Assembly: GCA_945273835.1 (NCBI GenBank)
Contig: CALYPL010000018.1
Location: forward strand, 1 to 33,786
Direction: 5' to 3'
Origin: an uncultured Dysgonomonas sp.
GTDB lineage: Bacteria > Bacteroidota > Bacteroidia > Bacteroidales > Dysgonomonadaceae
Length of the DNA stretch: 33,786 nucleotides
Both the position numbers and the translations under genes were made by a program. Below the pieces are notes generated by a model that was given only the letters and a program-made list of their open reading frames with translations, did no database searches and was not told the origin of the DNA. Below are positions 23,547 to 32,054 of this stretch, piece by piece (position 1 is the first letter of the stretch; each line of letters begins with the position of its first letter).

Positions 23547-25490
23547 ATGACCAAAAAACTTACTCGCATAATATTTTATTTGCTTTCTGTACAAGTAGTT
23601 GCTCTAACGACTTTAACAATTTTAAGATGTGTATTATATTTCGCCAATATAAATCTTGCCGCTAACATACCGGATAAATCATGTTTGGTGTTCAGAGCTT
23701 TATTAAAAGGTTTGCATTTTGACAACCTCATCGCTTCATACGTCATGTTAATTCCGCTTGTGGTTTTGTCAATATTAGCGTTGTCAAATAAAATATATAA
23801 AGGAGCAATTAAGTTTTTTAACATATATTTCATAATTTGCTATGCGATTGTTTTCATGATTTCAGCAGCAGATATACCTTATTTCAAATATTTCTTTTCA
23901 CATCTTGACGTATCTGTTTTTCATTGGATGGGTTTTGGTGCAACTACAGCAGGGATGATATTTCAGGAAACATCGTATTATATATATTTTTCTCTTTATG
24001 TTATCTTGCTTGTGGCATTCGGCTTAGCTGTCTTTTATTTCGGTCGAAGAGTTTATACTTTGCAATCGTCTGACCTCAGCGGAAAGCAATATGTCATAGC
24101 AGTGCCTTGCGTCATTCTCCTTTGGGGGTTGTGCTTTATCGGGATTCGTGGCGGAGTGGATCGTTATCCTCTACGAGTAAGCAATTCTTATTTCTGCTCA
24201 AATACTTTTATTAATCAATTGGGGGCAAACCCTACATTTTATCTGATAAAAAGTACAATTTCATTTTATAGGAAATATAATAATCTGGAAGGTCTTATGA
24301 GTAATGAACAAGCGCTTAAATTTGTTCAGAAGGAATTAAATTCAGAGTCAAAGAATGGTGAAAATCCGATCGGGAGATATATTAAGTCAGACAAAGCGCC
24401 TTCTAAAGTGAATGTTGTCATCGTACTTATGGAATCTATGTCATCAGAATATATGAAAATTGAATCAAATGGCAGACCTCTGACACCTTTTCTGAATAAA
24501 TTGAAAAACGAATCTTATTATTTCGATAATTTTTATTCGGCAGGGATTCATACCAACAATGGTATTGCTGCCACATTATATGGTTACCCTACTCAGTTCG
24601 ACAAGACAATGATGGACATAAAAGTAACTAATTATAGGGGGTTACCTGTTAATCTTAAAGAGAGAGGCTATCAGACTTTATTTTTTCTGACAAGTAATCC
24701 ACAATATGACAATATGAATTCTTTTTTTATTGAAAACGGATTCGACCGCATTTATTCTCAGTACGATTATCCTCGCAGTAAAGTAGTGAATAATTTTGGT
24801 GTTCAGGACGATTATCTTTTCGAGTATGGTCTATCTAAGTTAAAAGAGATTTCTAAAAATGACAAACCGTTTTTAGCTACATTTATGACGATAACCAATC
24901 ATCCACCATATGTCATTCCACCAAAATATCGGGATATTGCTGAAAATGACGAGTATAGAGCTGTAGCATTTGCTGATGATTGTGTACGAACATTCATGCA
25001 AGAAGCAAGTAAACAAGACTGGTATCAAAACACGATTTTTGTACTTTTGGGCGATCATGGTAGAACCATAGGCAGTCAATCATACGATATGGCTCTTAGT
25101 TACAATCAGATTCCTATGTTTATTTATTCTCCGATGTTTAAGGATATGCCGAAACGTTTCAGCCAATTTGGAGGACAAATAGATGTGTTCCCGACCATTA
25201 TGGGATTGTTAGGTATATCATACACAAACAACTCTTTGGGTATTGATCTTTTCAGAGAAAAGCGTCCATATATATATTTTGTATCAAATACTCATTTAGG
25301 ATGTATCGATGATAAGCATCTTTATATTTATAATCCGCAAGATAAAAAAGAAGGATTGTATGATTATCGTAATCTGAAAACTGATAACATCATATCTGAT
25401 AACAAAGCTGAAGCTGACAGTATGCGTCAATATTCTTTTTCCATGATGATCACGGCTGATTATCTGAAGAATAACGATTTCAAGAGATAA
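23547..25490 (+). CDS. LtaS-type membrane sulfatase-fold transferase
   Basis: From the ATG at 23547 the protein has 647 residues. About five transmembrane helices fill residues 1-210; a periplasmic alkaline phosphatase/sulfatase-fold domain follows. The core shows the metal and nucleophile region VIVLMESMSSEYM and SAGIHTNNGIAATLYG with candidate nucleophile Thr336, then PFLATFMTITNHPPY and the metal-binding LGDHGR block. This is the layout of LTA synthase and related phosphoglycerol or phosphoethanolamine transferases. Bacteroidota have no teichoic acid, so a role in modifying lipids, periplasmic glucans or LPS is likelier; the substrate is unknown. Thr rather than Ser or Cys means it is not a formylglycine sulfatase. 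A frame from 23517 would add ten residues; 23547 gives a better N-terminus (MTKKLTRIIFYLL). Confidence 0.85.
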   Translation: MTKKLTRIIFYLLSVQVVALTTLTILRCVLYFANINLAANIPDKSCLVFRALLKGLHFDNLIASYVMLIPLVVLSILALSNKIYKGAIKFFNIYFIICYAIVFMISAADIPYFKYFFSHLDVSVFHWMGFGATTAGMIFQETSYYIYFSLYVILLVAFGLAVFYFGRRVYTLQSSDLSGKQYVIAVPCVILLWGLCFIGIRGGVDRYPLRVSNSYFCSNTFINQLGANPTFYLIKSTISFYRKYNNLEGLMSNEQALKFVQKELNSESKNGENPIGRYIKSDKAPSKVNVVIVLMESMSSEYMKIESNGRPLTPFLNKLKNESYYFDNFYSAGIHTNNGIAATLYGYPTQFDKTMMDIKVTNYRGLPVNLKERGYQTLFFLTSNPQYDNMNSFFIENGFDRIYSQYDYPRSKVVNNFGVQDDYLFEYGLSKLKEISKNDKPFLATFMTITNHPPYVIPPKYRDIAENDEYRAVAFADDCVRTFMQEASKQDWYQNTIFVLLGDHGRTIGSQSYDMALSYNQIPMFIYSPMFKDMPKRFSQFGGQIDVFPTIMGLLGISYTNNSLGIDLFREKRPYIYFVSNTHLGCIDDKHLYIYNPQDKKEGLYDYRNLKTDNIISDNKAEADSMRQYSFSMMITADYLKNNDFKR

Positions 25491-25523
25491 GTCTATTTGT
25501 GTTTTCTAAATTAATAACAAATA

Positions 25524-25555
25524 TTTGCATATTAGTCAAAAAGTATTTATGTTTG
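25524..25555 (+). promoter_or_regulatory. Consensus promoter of the ECF sigma gene
   Basis: TTTG (25524-25527), a 20-bp spacer, then TATGTTTG (25548-25555): a full match to the Bacteroidota primary-sigma consensus TTTG-N19-21-TAnnTTTG. Transcription would start near 25562, giving a leader of roughly 87 nt before the ATG at 25649. An inverted repeat overlaps the -7 box. Confidence 0.7.
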
Positions 25556-25588
25556 TAAAACCTTATTAAGTGAAAGATTATTACAAAC
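25551..25588. repeat. Inverted repeat over the ECF sigma promoter
   Basis: GTTTGTAA (25551-25558) and TTACAAAC (25581-25588) are perfect 8-bp inverted repeats with centres 30 bp apart, about three helical turns. The left arm overlaps the -7 box and start point. It could be an operator or, in the RNA, only a partial stem since transcription starts inside it. Confidence 0.45.
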
Positions 25589-25648
25589 TTCAATATAAAA
25601 AGCCTATAGAATAAACATTACTCTTTAAATTTTAAACACATAGAAGTA

Positions 25649-26242
25649 ATGACTACATTAAAAACGATGACCGATGAGCAATTGGTATCATGTTATTCTA
25701 ATGGCGACAATCAGGCGTTTGACATTTTGTTGGATCGTTGTAAAGTCAGTGTTTTCAACTATATCTATTTCACAGTGAAAGATAAAGAACTGGCGGAAGA
25801 TATATTTCAGGAAACATTCATTAAGGCTATACTTAATATCAAACAAGGACGTTATACTGAAAACGGCAAGTTCAGAGCATGGATTTCCCGCATTGCTCAC
25901 AATCTGATTATTGATCATTTCCGTCAAGAAAAGAATGAGAATACGATTTCGAATGACGATGCGCCTATTGATCTTCTGAACAATTCTTCGCTTTGTGAAA
26001 AGACTATTGAAGACAAGCTTATATTTGAACAAATCGGCTTAGACATTCGCAAATTAATAACCTATCTACCACAAAATCAACGCGAGGTGTTGGAAATGCG
26101 TTATTATCAAGATTTAAGTTTCAAAGAAATCGCTGATCTGACCGGTGTAAGTATCAACACTGCTTTGGGACGTATGCGTTATGCTATACTTAATATTCGA
26201 AAGATGGCTGAAGAGAATAATATTCTATTGGTTATGCAATAA
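25649..26242 (+). CDS. ECF-type RNA polymerase sigma factor
   Basis: This 197-residue sigma-70 family protein has only regions 2 and 4, as in ECF sigmas. Region 2 spans about residues 20-90 (ELAEDIFQETFIKAILNI, then GKFRAWISRIAHNLIIDHFRQEK) and region 4 about 130-185 (LPQNQREVLEMRYYQDLSFKEIADLTGVSIN with the helix-turn-helix, then ALGRMRYA). It closely resembles a stand-alone ECF sigma conserved across Bacteroidales, as I recall it. No anti-sigma gene is adjacent, so control by a neighbouring FecR-type regulator is not indicated; the promoter repeat may be the control point. The five-gene run downstream starts 209 bp later with its own -7 box. Confidence 0.93.
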   Translation: MTTLKTMTDEQLVSCYSNGDNQAFDILLDRCKVSVFNYIYFTVKDKELAEDIFQETFIKAILNIKQGRYTENGKFRAWISRIAHNLIIDHFRQEKNENTISNDDAPIDLLNNSSLCEKTIEDKLIFEQIGLDIRKLITYLPQNQREVLEMRYYQDLSFKEIADLTGVSINTALGRMRYAILNIRKMAEENNILLVMQ

Positions 26243-26396
26243 ATCCGTGAAGGCATAATTGTATTTATTTCATTTATCATAAAACCAACCGCGCATCAGA
26301 GACTGATTGTTTAGTTGATTGTGAAGTTTTCGACATAAATTGGTTGAAATGCTCTATTTAAGCCCAGTTTATTACGATTAATTGTAACAAAAAATC

Positions 26397-26404
26397 TATC
26401 TTTG
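26397..26404 (+). promoter_or_regulatory. -7 box upstream of the SpoIIM-family gene
   Basis: TATCTTTG matches TAnnTTTG, 47 bp before the ATG at 26452. No -33 box lies at 19-21 bp. It probably drives the SpoIIM-to-DUF58 run. Confidence 0.45.
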
Positions 26405-26451
26405 CCTTACAGAACTTTATAAAAACTACTTCACAAAAGGACAAATATTAT

Positions 26452-27423
26452 ATGAGAGAAGCTGCCTTTATTAAATCAAATCGTGACAAGTGGCAGAAAA
26501 TTGACGAGCAAACTAAAGATAAGCACTTGGAAGCTGATGAATTAGCAAATAATTATATCGAATTGACTGACGATCTTTCGTACGCACGTACCTTCTACCC
26601 CAAATCGCAAACTGTAAGATACCTTAATCAGTTAGCAGCCCGTTATTTTTTAAATATATATAAATATCGAAAGTATGAGAAGGATATGTTTATTAAATTC
26701 TGGGTTAGTGAGTTACCTTTAATTATGTATGCCTACCGTAAATATATGCTGGTATCACTCTTAATTTTTCTGGTATCAGTATTATTAGGCGCTTTCTCTC
26801 AATCGCAAGATCCTGATTTTGCGAACCTCATACTTTCAACCGATTATGTTAATCAGACGATAGAGAACATAAAGAATGGCGATCCGATGGCTATATATAA
26901 AGATCAGGATGAAGCGCCTATGTTCTTCATGATTTCAAAAAATAACATACAAGTCAGCTTCAATGAATATATTATGGGCATAACAGCTTGTATCGGGACA
27001 ATCTATATTTTACTTGAGAACGGCGTAATGCTCGGCGTGTTTCAATATTTCTTTTATGATTATGGTTTACTTGGTAAATCCATGTTAAGTATTTGGTTGC
27101 ACGGAATGCTCGAAATTTCAGCTATAATAATTGCCGGTGGTGCCGGATTAGTACTCGGTAGCAGTTGGTTGTTTCCGGGAAGTTATAAACGTATAGTTTC
27201 TTTACAGAAAGGCGCAAAAGATTCTCTCAAGATTGTTGTAGGATTGATTCCGGTGTTTCTTGTGGCAGCATTCATCGAAAGTTATCTGACACGTCTGACT
27301 GAAATGCCTGTTTTATTTAATTTAATAATTATTAGTCTTTCTGGTTTATTCATTATATGGTACTTTTTTTATTATCCTTATTTAGTTAATAAAAAATTAA
27401 ATAAAATTGATAACGAAGATTAA
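26452..27423 (+). CDS. SpoIIM-family (DUF95) membrane protein
   Basis: This 323-residue inner-membrane protein matches the family annotated as stage II sporulation protein M in non-sporulating bacteria. The N-terminal cytoplasmic part shows the family text REAAFIKSNRDKWQKIDE and a helical region up to about residue 95; then five or six membrane helices (about 100-118, 170-190, 195-215, 222-245, 255-275, 285-305), with GITACIGTIYILLENGVMLG and LHGMLEISAIIIAGGAGL typical of the family. In Bacteroidota it is normally found with MoxR and DUF58 genes, as here. There is no link to sporulation. An RDD-family gene, often its divergent neighbour in Bacteroides, is absent; the neighbour is the ECF sigma gene. 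Confidence 0.9.
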   Translation: MREAAFIKSNRDKWQKIDEQTKDKHLEADELANNYIELTDDLSYARTFYPKSQTVRYLNQLAARYFLNIYKYRKYEKDMFIKFWVSELPLIMYAYRKYMLVSLLIFLVSVLLGAFSQSQDPDFANLILSTDYVNQTIENIKNGDPMAIYKDQDEAPMFFMISKNNIQVSFNEYIMGITACIGTIYILLENGVMLGVFQYFFYDYGLLGKSMLSIWLHGMLEISAIIIAGGAGLVLGSSWLFPGSYKRIVSLQKGAKDSLKIVVGLIPVFLVAAFIESYLTRLTEMPVLFNLIIISLSGLFIIWYFFYYPYLVNKKLNKIDNED

Positions 27424-27540
27424 TCTTGCTACCAATGTTATTTTAGTCAAAGCATATTATCTGGCTTATATTAGCATATTAGCGAATTACTAATAAATAA
27501 ATAAAAACAATACAGTATTATATATTAATAATCGAATAGG

Positions 27541-28296
27541 TTGAAACCGGTAAGTTATATAAAATATCTACGTAGAATTATACTTATGCTTCTGCTTGTA
27601 TTTTTGAGCATAAAGGCTTGGGCTAATCAAGATTCTATACGTGCCGAAAATGAGCAAATGTCAATAATGCTTCATGCCTCAGATTTCAGAGTACCTAAAG
27701 TAGAAGAAATAGAAAAATACAGGCAGGACAAACGTTTTAATTATTATGAAAAAAAGAACCATATACAAAATAAAATATTAATTAAAATCGGGTTTTTAAT
27801 AAGAAATTTCATACATGCCGTCGATAAGATTAAGCTAAACGAAAGTATTGGTTACCTCATTATAATAGTAGTTATATTCATTATTGTCTTACTGATTATC
27901 AAAATAAGCGGGGTGAAATTAAAAGCTATCTTGGGCAAGAAAGAATTAGACGCTCCAGATATTCAGATATATAATGAAGATGTGAATACTATAAATTTCA
28001 AGTTACTTATACAGCATGCTATTGATATAAAAGATTATCGTTTGGCAACACGATATCTTTATCTAAGCAATCTTAAACTACTGTCTGAAAAGGAAATCGT
28101 ACATTGGAACGTCAATAAGACTAATTCAAGTTATTATTATGAAATAAAAGATTCTGTGTTAAAAGATGCGTTTACTCGGATAACATACATTTTCGATTAT
28201 GTGTGGTATGGTGATTTTCAATTAAATGAGTATGAATTTGCTGATGTCAGAAAACAGATGACTGACTTTGCTCAAATTGTTGAAAATGAAAAATAA
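27541..28296 (+). CDS. DUF4129-like membrane protein
   Basis: This 251-residue protein has an N-terminal signal (IILMLLLVFLSIKAWA, cleaved near residue 28), a periplasmic stretch, one transmembrane helix (about 103-122, with a run of Ile and Val) and a C-terminal domain of about 110 residues. The C-terminal segment LIQHAIDIKDYRLATRYLYLSNLKLL followed by IVHWNVNKTNSSYYYEI is the DUF4129-type pattern. It begins with TTG at 27541; the first ATG (27586) would leave a 13-residue, uncharged signal. The gene sits 117 bp after the SpoIIM gene and overlaps the DUF4350 gene. The function is unknown; it belongs to the MoxR/DUF58 neighbourhood. Confidence 0.8.
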   Translation: MKPVSYIKYLRRIILMLLLVFLSIKAWANQDSIRAENEQMSIMLHASDFRVPKVEEIEKYRQDKRFNYYEKKNHIQNKILIKIGFLIRNFIHAVDKIKLNESIGYLIIIVVIFIIVLLIIKISGVKLKAILGKKELDAPDIQIYNEDVNTINFKLLIQHAIDIKDYRLATRYLYLSNLKLLSEKEIVHWNVNKTNSSYYYEIKDSVLKDAFTRITYIFDYVWYGDFQLNEYEFADVRKQMTDFAQIVENEK

Positions 28297-29566
28297 AAAA
28301 TACATAATCCTATTTATATTAATACTGTTTGTGTTAATAGCTCTGACAGTATTTTCAAAAAAAGAGATTAAGTCCGTCAATTGGGATGCAAATTTCATCA
28401 ATACCAAAACATCGCCCTATGGCACTTATATAACGTATAATTTGCTTCAAGATATTTTCGATAATGAAATAGAAGTTACCCGTAAAAGCATTAGCTATAA
28501 TCTTGAGATTCTATTGGATGAATACACGGAGAATTATTATAGCTCCGAAGAAGAGCAGAATGAACATAATACCGATAAAGAATTAAACAAATATAATAAT
28601 GTTGCTTTAGAAGATACCACATGCTACGTTTTTATAAATAAAGAATTTACATTAAATTGCTTAGATTTACCATATCTACTGGATTTTGTGAGTATCGGAA
28701 ATAATGTTTTTATTTCCGCCTACAGTATCGACCCTATTTTGACAGACACGTTAGGATTAAAAATAGATTTCCAAGAGTTTGTATATCATGACTCTATATA
28801 TACTTTGGCTGATTATGCGAATAAAAAATACGCGATTCAGGCCCTTTACTCCGAAAATGAAATTAATATGGATAGTTGTACATATCCTCATCGGATATTG
28901 TCTGAATCAAGCAATAAAAATGCAGCTTTTATATGTATACAATTCGGAAAGGGAAAATTCTTTATTCATAAAGAACCCAACGCATTTACTAACATCACAC
29001 AACTTAATACGCAGAAATATGATTATGCTTATCGTTGCTTATCCTACATTCCCAAAAACAATTTTATCATCTGGGATGAGTATCAGAAACAAGGAGATGA
29101 TGCAACAAAAAGCATATTCAGAGTATTGTTAACCGATAAGGCATTAACAACAGCACTAATATTGACTTTAGTAGGTATATTCCTATTTATAATATTCAGA
29201 GCCAAGCGTATACAGCGCGTAATACCAATCATAAAACCACCAGTAAACTCATCTGTCGAATTTTTGTATACAATCAGTAACTTATATTATCGGAAAAAAG
29301 ATTACAGAACCATCATAAAGAAACGTCATACCTACTTTCTTAATAGTGTCAGAAAGAATTACCATCTTTCAACTGAAAATCACGATAACAATTTCCTGAA
29401 CGCATTAAGTGCCAAATCTGGTGTTGATAAACAAATAATTATAGAAATATTTAACATATATGATCAGATTACTTCATACCCCAAAACTAACATAAGTAAC
29501 GATACATTTCTTAATTACAACAAATCATTAGATCAGTTTTATACACAGTCACAAAATATAAAATAA
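28286..29566 (+). CDS. DUF4350 domain protein
   Basis: From the ATG at 28286 this protein has 426 residues (a start at 28268 is also possible). It overlaps the upstream stop by 11 bp (ATGAAAAATAA), which implies translational coupling. A transmembrane helix lies near residues 6-22, then a DUF4350 domain with WDANFINTKTSPYGTYITYN at the start, a Glu/Asn-rich linker, and strands such as VFISAYSIDPILTD and GKGKFFIHKEPNAFTN; a second helix is near 287-305 (ALILTLVGIFLFIIF). The C-terminal cytoplasmic tail is helical, with SNLYYRKKDYRTIIKKRH. DUF4350 resembles a ThuA/GATase-like fold; no catalytic residue can be named. It is the third gene of the MoxR/DUF58 run. Confidence 0.85.
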   Translation: MKNKKYIILFILILFVLIALTVFSKKEIKSVNWDANFINTKTSPYGTYITYNLLQDIFDNEIEVTRKSISYNLEILLDEYTENYYSSEEEQNEHNTDKELNKYNNVALEDTTCYVFINKEFTLNCLDLPYLLDFVSIGNNVFISAYSIDPILTDTLGLKIDFQEFVYHDSIYTLADYANKKYAIQALYSENEINMDSCTYPHRILSESSNKNAAFICIQFGKGKFFIHKEPNAFTNITQLNTQKYDYAYRCLSYIPKNNFIIWDEYQKQGDDATKSIFRVLLTDKALTTALILTLVGIFLFIIFRAKRIQRVIPIIKPPVNSSVEFLYTISNLYYRKKDYRTIIKKRHTYFLNSVRKNYHLSTENHDNNFLNALSAKSGVDKQIIIEIFNIYDQITSYPKTNISNDTFLNYNKSLDQFYTQSQNIK

Positions 29567-29597
29567 CACGCAGCAAAACCATATATAAGGATAAAAT

Positions 29598-30572
29598 ATG
29601 TCAGAAATCAAATTCCAATCAAGAATAGAATTTTCTGAACTAAACAATAAAGTTCAGGAAATTAAAAACGAAATAGGTAAAATAGTAGTAGGTCAACATC
29701 AACTGATTGAACAGATGATTGTTGCCATATTGGCAAATGGGCATATACTCTTGGAAGGCGTACCCGGAGTAGCAAAAACCCTTTCGGCAAAACTCTTGGC
29801 ACGGACAATAAATGTAAAATTCAATCGTATACAGTTCACACCCGATCTGATGCCATCCGATATATTGGGTACCAGCATATTTCTTCCAGGAGCATCAAAA
29901 TTTGAATTCAAAGCCGGACCGATTTTTTCAAACATTGTGCTGATTGACGAGATAAACCGTTCGCCCGCCAAAACACAAGCCGCCTTATTTGAGGTAATGG
30001 AAGAACGTCAGGTTACCAACGACGGAACTACTTATAAATTCGATTATCCGTTTCTGGTAATAGCCACACAGAACCCCATCGAACAAGAAGGAACATATCG
30101 ATTACCCGAAGCACAATTAGACCGCTTCTTATTTAAATTAGCAGTCGATTATCCGAATATCGTGGAAGAAATAACTATACTCGAAAGACAAAATAATGGA
30201 GAGCTGACCGCCACTACCAACATAAATTCGGTAATAGACGCTTCGCAATTAAACTTGTTACGGCAAGCAGTAGAGCAAGTGGTTGTCAAACGTCAATTAC
30301 TTGAATACATTGCACAAATTGTGATAGCATCGCGTCAGAGTCCTTGGATTACTTTAGGAGCATCTCCGAGGGCTTCATTAGCCATACTCAACGCATCGAA
30401 AGCTCTTGCTGCTATCAGAGGGCGAGATTTTGTAACCCCCGAAGACATCAAAGAAATGGCTGTTCCGGTACTCAGACATAGAGTTCTTTTAACACCGGAA
30501 AAAGAAATGGATGGTACAACAACCGATGCTATAATCAACCATTTAATTGACAAAACAGAAGTTCCGAGGTGA
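29598..30572 (+). CDS. MoxR-family AAA+ ATPase
   Basis: MoxR ATPases act as chaperones that activate or assemble partner complexes, often with VWA-domain proteins encoded nearby. The 324-residue protein has Walker [13 protein letters not shown] (about residues 54-65), Walker [24 protein letters not shown] (IDEI near 115), sensor 1 VIATQNP near 154, the arginine-finger region [13 protein letters not shown] and a C-terminal lid with [29 protein letters not shown]. The stop codon overlaps the DUF58 GTG start (GTGA), so the two are tightly coupled. The protein is cytoplasmic and presumably acts on the DUF58 and membrane partners. Confidence 0.95.
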   Translation: MSEIKFQSRIEFSELNNKVQEIKNEIGKIVVGQHQLIEQMIVAILANGHILLEGVPGVAKTLSAKLLARTINVKFNRIQFTPDLMPSDILGTSIFLPGASKFEFKAGPIFSNIVLIDEINRSPAKTQAALFEVMEERQVTNDGTTYKFDYPFLVIATQNPIEQEGTYRLPEAQLDRFLFKLAVDYPNIVEEITILERQNNGELTATTNINSVIDASQLNLLRQAVEQVVVKRQLLEYIAQIVIASRQSPWITLGASPRASLAILNASKALAAIRGRDFVTPEDIKEMAVPVLRHRVLLTPEKEMDGTTTDAIINHLIDKTEVPR

Positions 30573-31903
30573 TACAATTCTTCAAAAACTTATACTTGAA
30601 CAACAGGTTCTTTGCCGTATTAGGAACTTGTATTGCAGGATTGATTATAACAGGAATCTTAAAAAGTGCTCTCACAATCATGATAATAATCATGGGAGTA
30701 TTCATAATCTTGTTATTATTGGATATAATCTCCGTCTTTGCCTTAAAAAATGGTATTCAGGTAGTACGCCATTGTCCGAACAGGCTTTCAAACGGAGATC
30801 AGAATCCGATCAGTATATTTGTCAAGAATCTGTACAGCTATAGAGTTAATATAAAAATAGTTGAAGAAGTACCCTTTCAATTTCAGAAACGAGACCTAAT
30901 TTTCGATAGTTCGCTGAAAAGTGGAGAAGAAAAAATGTACCATTACAATGTTCGTCCAGTAAAACGTGGTATATACTCATTCGGAGCAGTAAATGTATTT
31001 GTCGGTAGTCAATTCGGATTGATAACAAAACGATATGTTTTTAACCAGAACAAACAAATTACAGTATATCCGTCTTTCATTGAATTGCGTAAATACGAAT
31101 TACTTGCAGCATCAAACAGACTTAAAGACTATGGCATAAAAAAGATTAGACGCATCGGAAACGCTACTGAATTTGATCATATCGAGCAATATGTTTTGGG
31201 TGACGATCCCAGAACGATTAACTACAAGGCTACGGCTCATGCAAACAAATTGATGGTAAACAAGTTTGAAGATGAAAAATCTCAACAAGTATACTGTATC
31301 ATCGATAAAGGACGTACAATGAAAATGCCATTCAATGGTATGACTTTGCTCGACTATGCCATTAATTCAACATTGATGGTGAGTAGTACAGCCCTTAACA
31401 GAGGTGACAAAGTTGGTATCATCACTTTTTCTCGAAATATAGATAATATTGTATCCGCCGAGAAAAACAGAAAACAGCGCAACAAAATACTTGAAGCACT
31501 TTATACCCAAAAGACAGATTTTAAAGAATCTGATTACGAAATTCTCTATATAACCATCAGGCGCAAAATCACACAACGCAGCCTTATCGTGTTCTATACT
31601 AATTTTGATACTGTGAGTGGTATGAAACGCCAACTGAAATATCTAAGACTTTTAGCTAAAGACCATTTAGTTCTGGTAGCTTTTTTTATAAATTCTGAAT
31701 TTAACAGTATACTCGAAAGTCAACCAACTGATATAGAAAATATGTTCAGAAAAGGTATTGCTGAAAGTTTATCGAACGATAAATTACTTATTGTAAGGGA
31801 ATTGAAACGAAATGGCATACATACTATATTATCTAAACCTGAAAATCTTACAATAGACTCGATTAACAAATATCTTGAACTAAAAGCACGGGGATTGATT
31901 TAA
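30569..31903 (+). CDS. DUF58 (VWA-like) membrane protein
   Basis: This 444-residue protein starts with GTG overlapping the MoxR stop by 4 bp. Two hydrophobic helices occupy about residues 14-57; an immunoglobulin-like region follows (to about 190). The DUF58 signature [27 protein letters not shown] is split here as [17 protein letters not shown] near 208-224, followed by a VWA-like fold containing [11 protein letters not shown]. The usual MIDAS DxSxS reads DKGRT, a common divergent form in this family, so metal binding is uncertain. It is the natural partner of the MoxR ATPase and closes the run; a terminator lies about 100 bp after the stop. Confidence 0.92.
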   Translation: MIQFFKNLYLNNRFFAVLGTCIAGLIITGILKSALTIMIIIMGVFIILLLLDIISVFALKNGIQVVRHCPNRLSNGDQNPISIFVKNLYSYRVNIKIVEEVPFQFQKRDLIFDSSLKSGEEKMYHYNVRPVKRGIYSFGAVNVFVGSQFGLITKRYVFNQNKQITVYPSFIELRKYELLAASNRLKDYGIKKIRRIGNATEFDHIEQYVLGDDPRTINYKATAHANKLMVNKFEDEKSQQVYCIIDKGRTMKMPFNGMTLLDYAINSTLMVSSTALNRGDKVGIITFSRNIDNIVSAEKNRKQRNKILEALYTQKTDFKESDYEILYITIRRKITQRSLIVFYTNFDTVSGMKRQLKYLRLLAKDHLVLVAFFINSEFNSILESQPTDIENMFRKGIAESLSNDKLLIVRELKRNGIHTILSKPENLTIDSINKYLELKARGLI

Positions 31904-32003
31904 TCAAAATAAAATGTATCTACGTAATTATCGTGATATATCTACATCAATTTACCCTATTGATTATTCTGCCAATCATTATTATTAATCTGCTCTATAC
32001 AAT

Positions 32004-32035
32004 AAAAGCCTCTTCTACAAAAGAAGAGGCTTTAT
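32004..32035. terminator. Bidirectional terminator between the DUF58 gene and the OmpP1-like gene
   Basis: AAAGCCTCTTCT (32005-32016) pairs with AGAAGAGGCTTT (32022-32033) across a short ACAAA loop. A/T runs flank both ends. It lies between convergent genes and would stop both transcripts. Confidence 0.85.
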
Positions 32036-32054
32036 AAATATTCTTTTTAAATTA

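Noticed and set aside
26452-27423. Evidence of sporulation from the SpoIIM name
   Set aside because: The family is widespread in non-sporulating bacteria and no other sporulation gene is present.
28779-29132. 117-codon rightward frame
   Set aside because: Same strand but out of frame inside the DUF4350 gene; no recognisable start context or motif.
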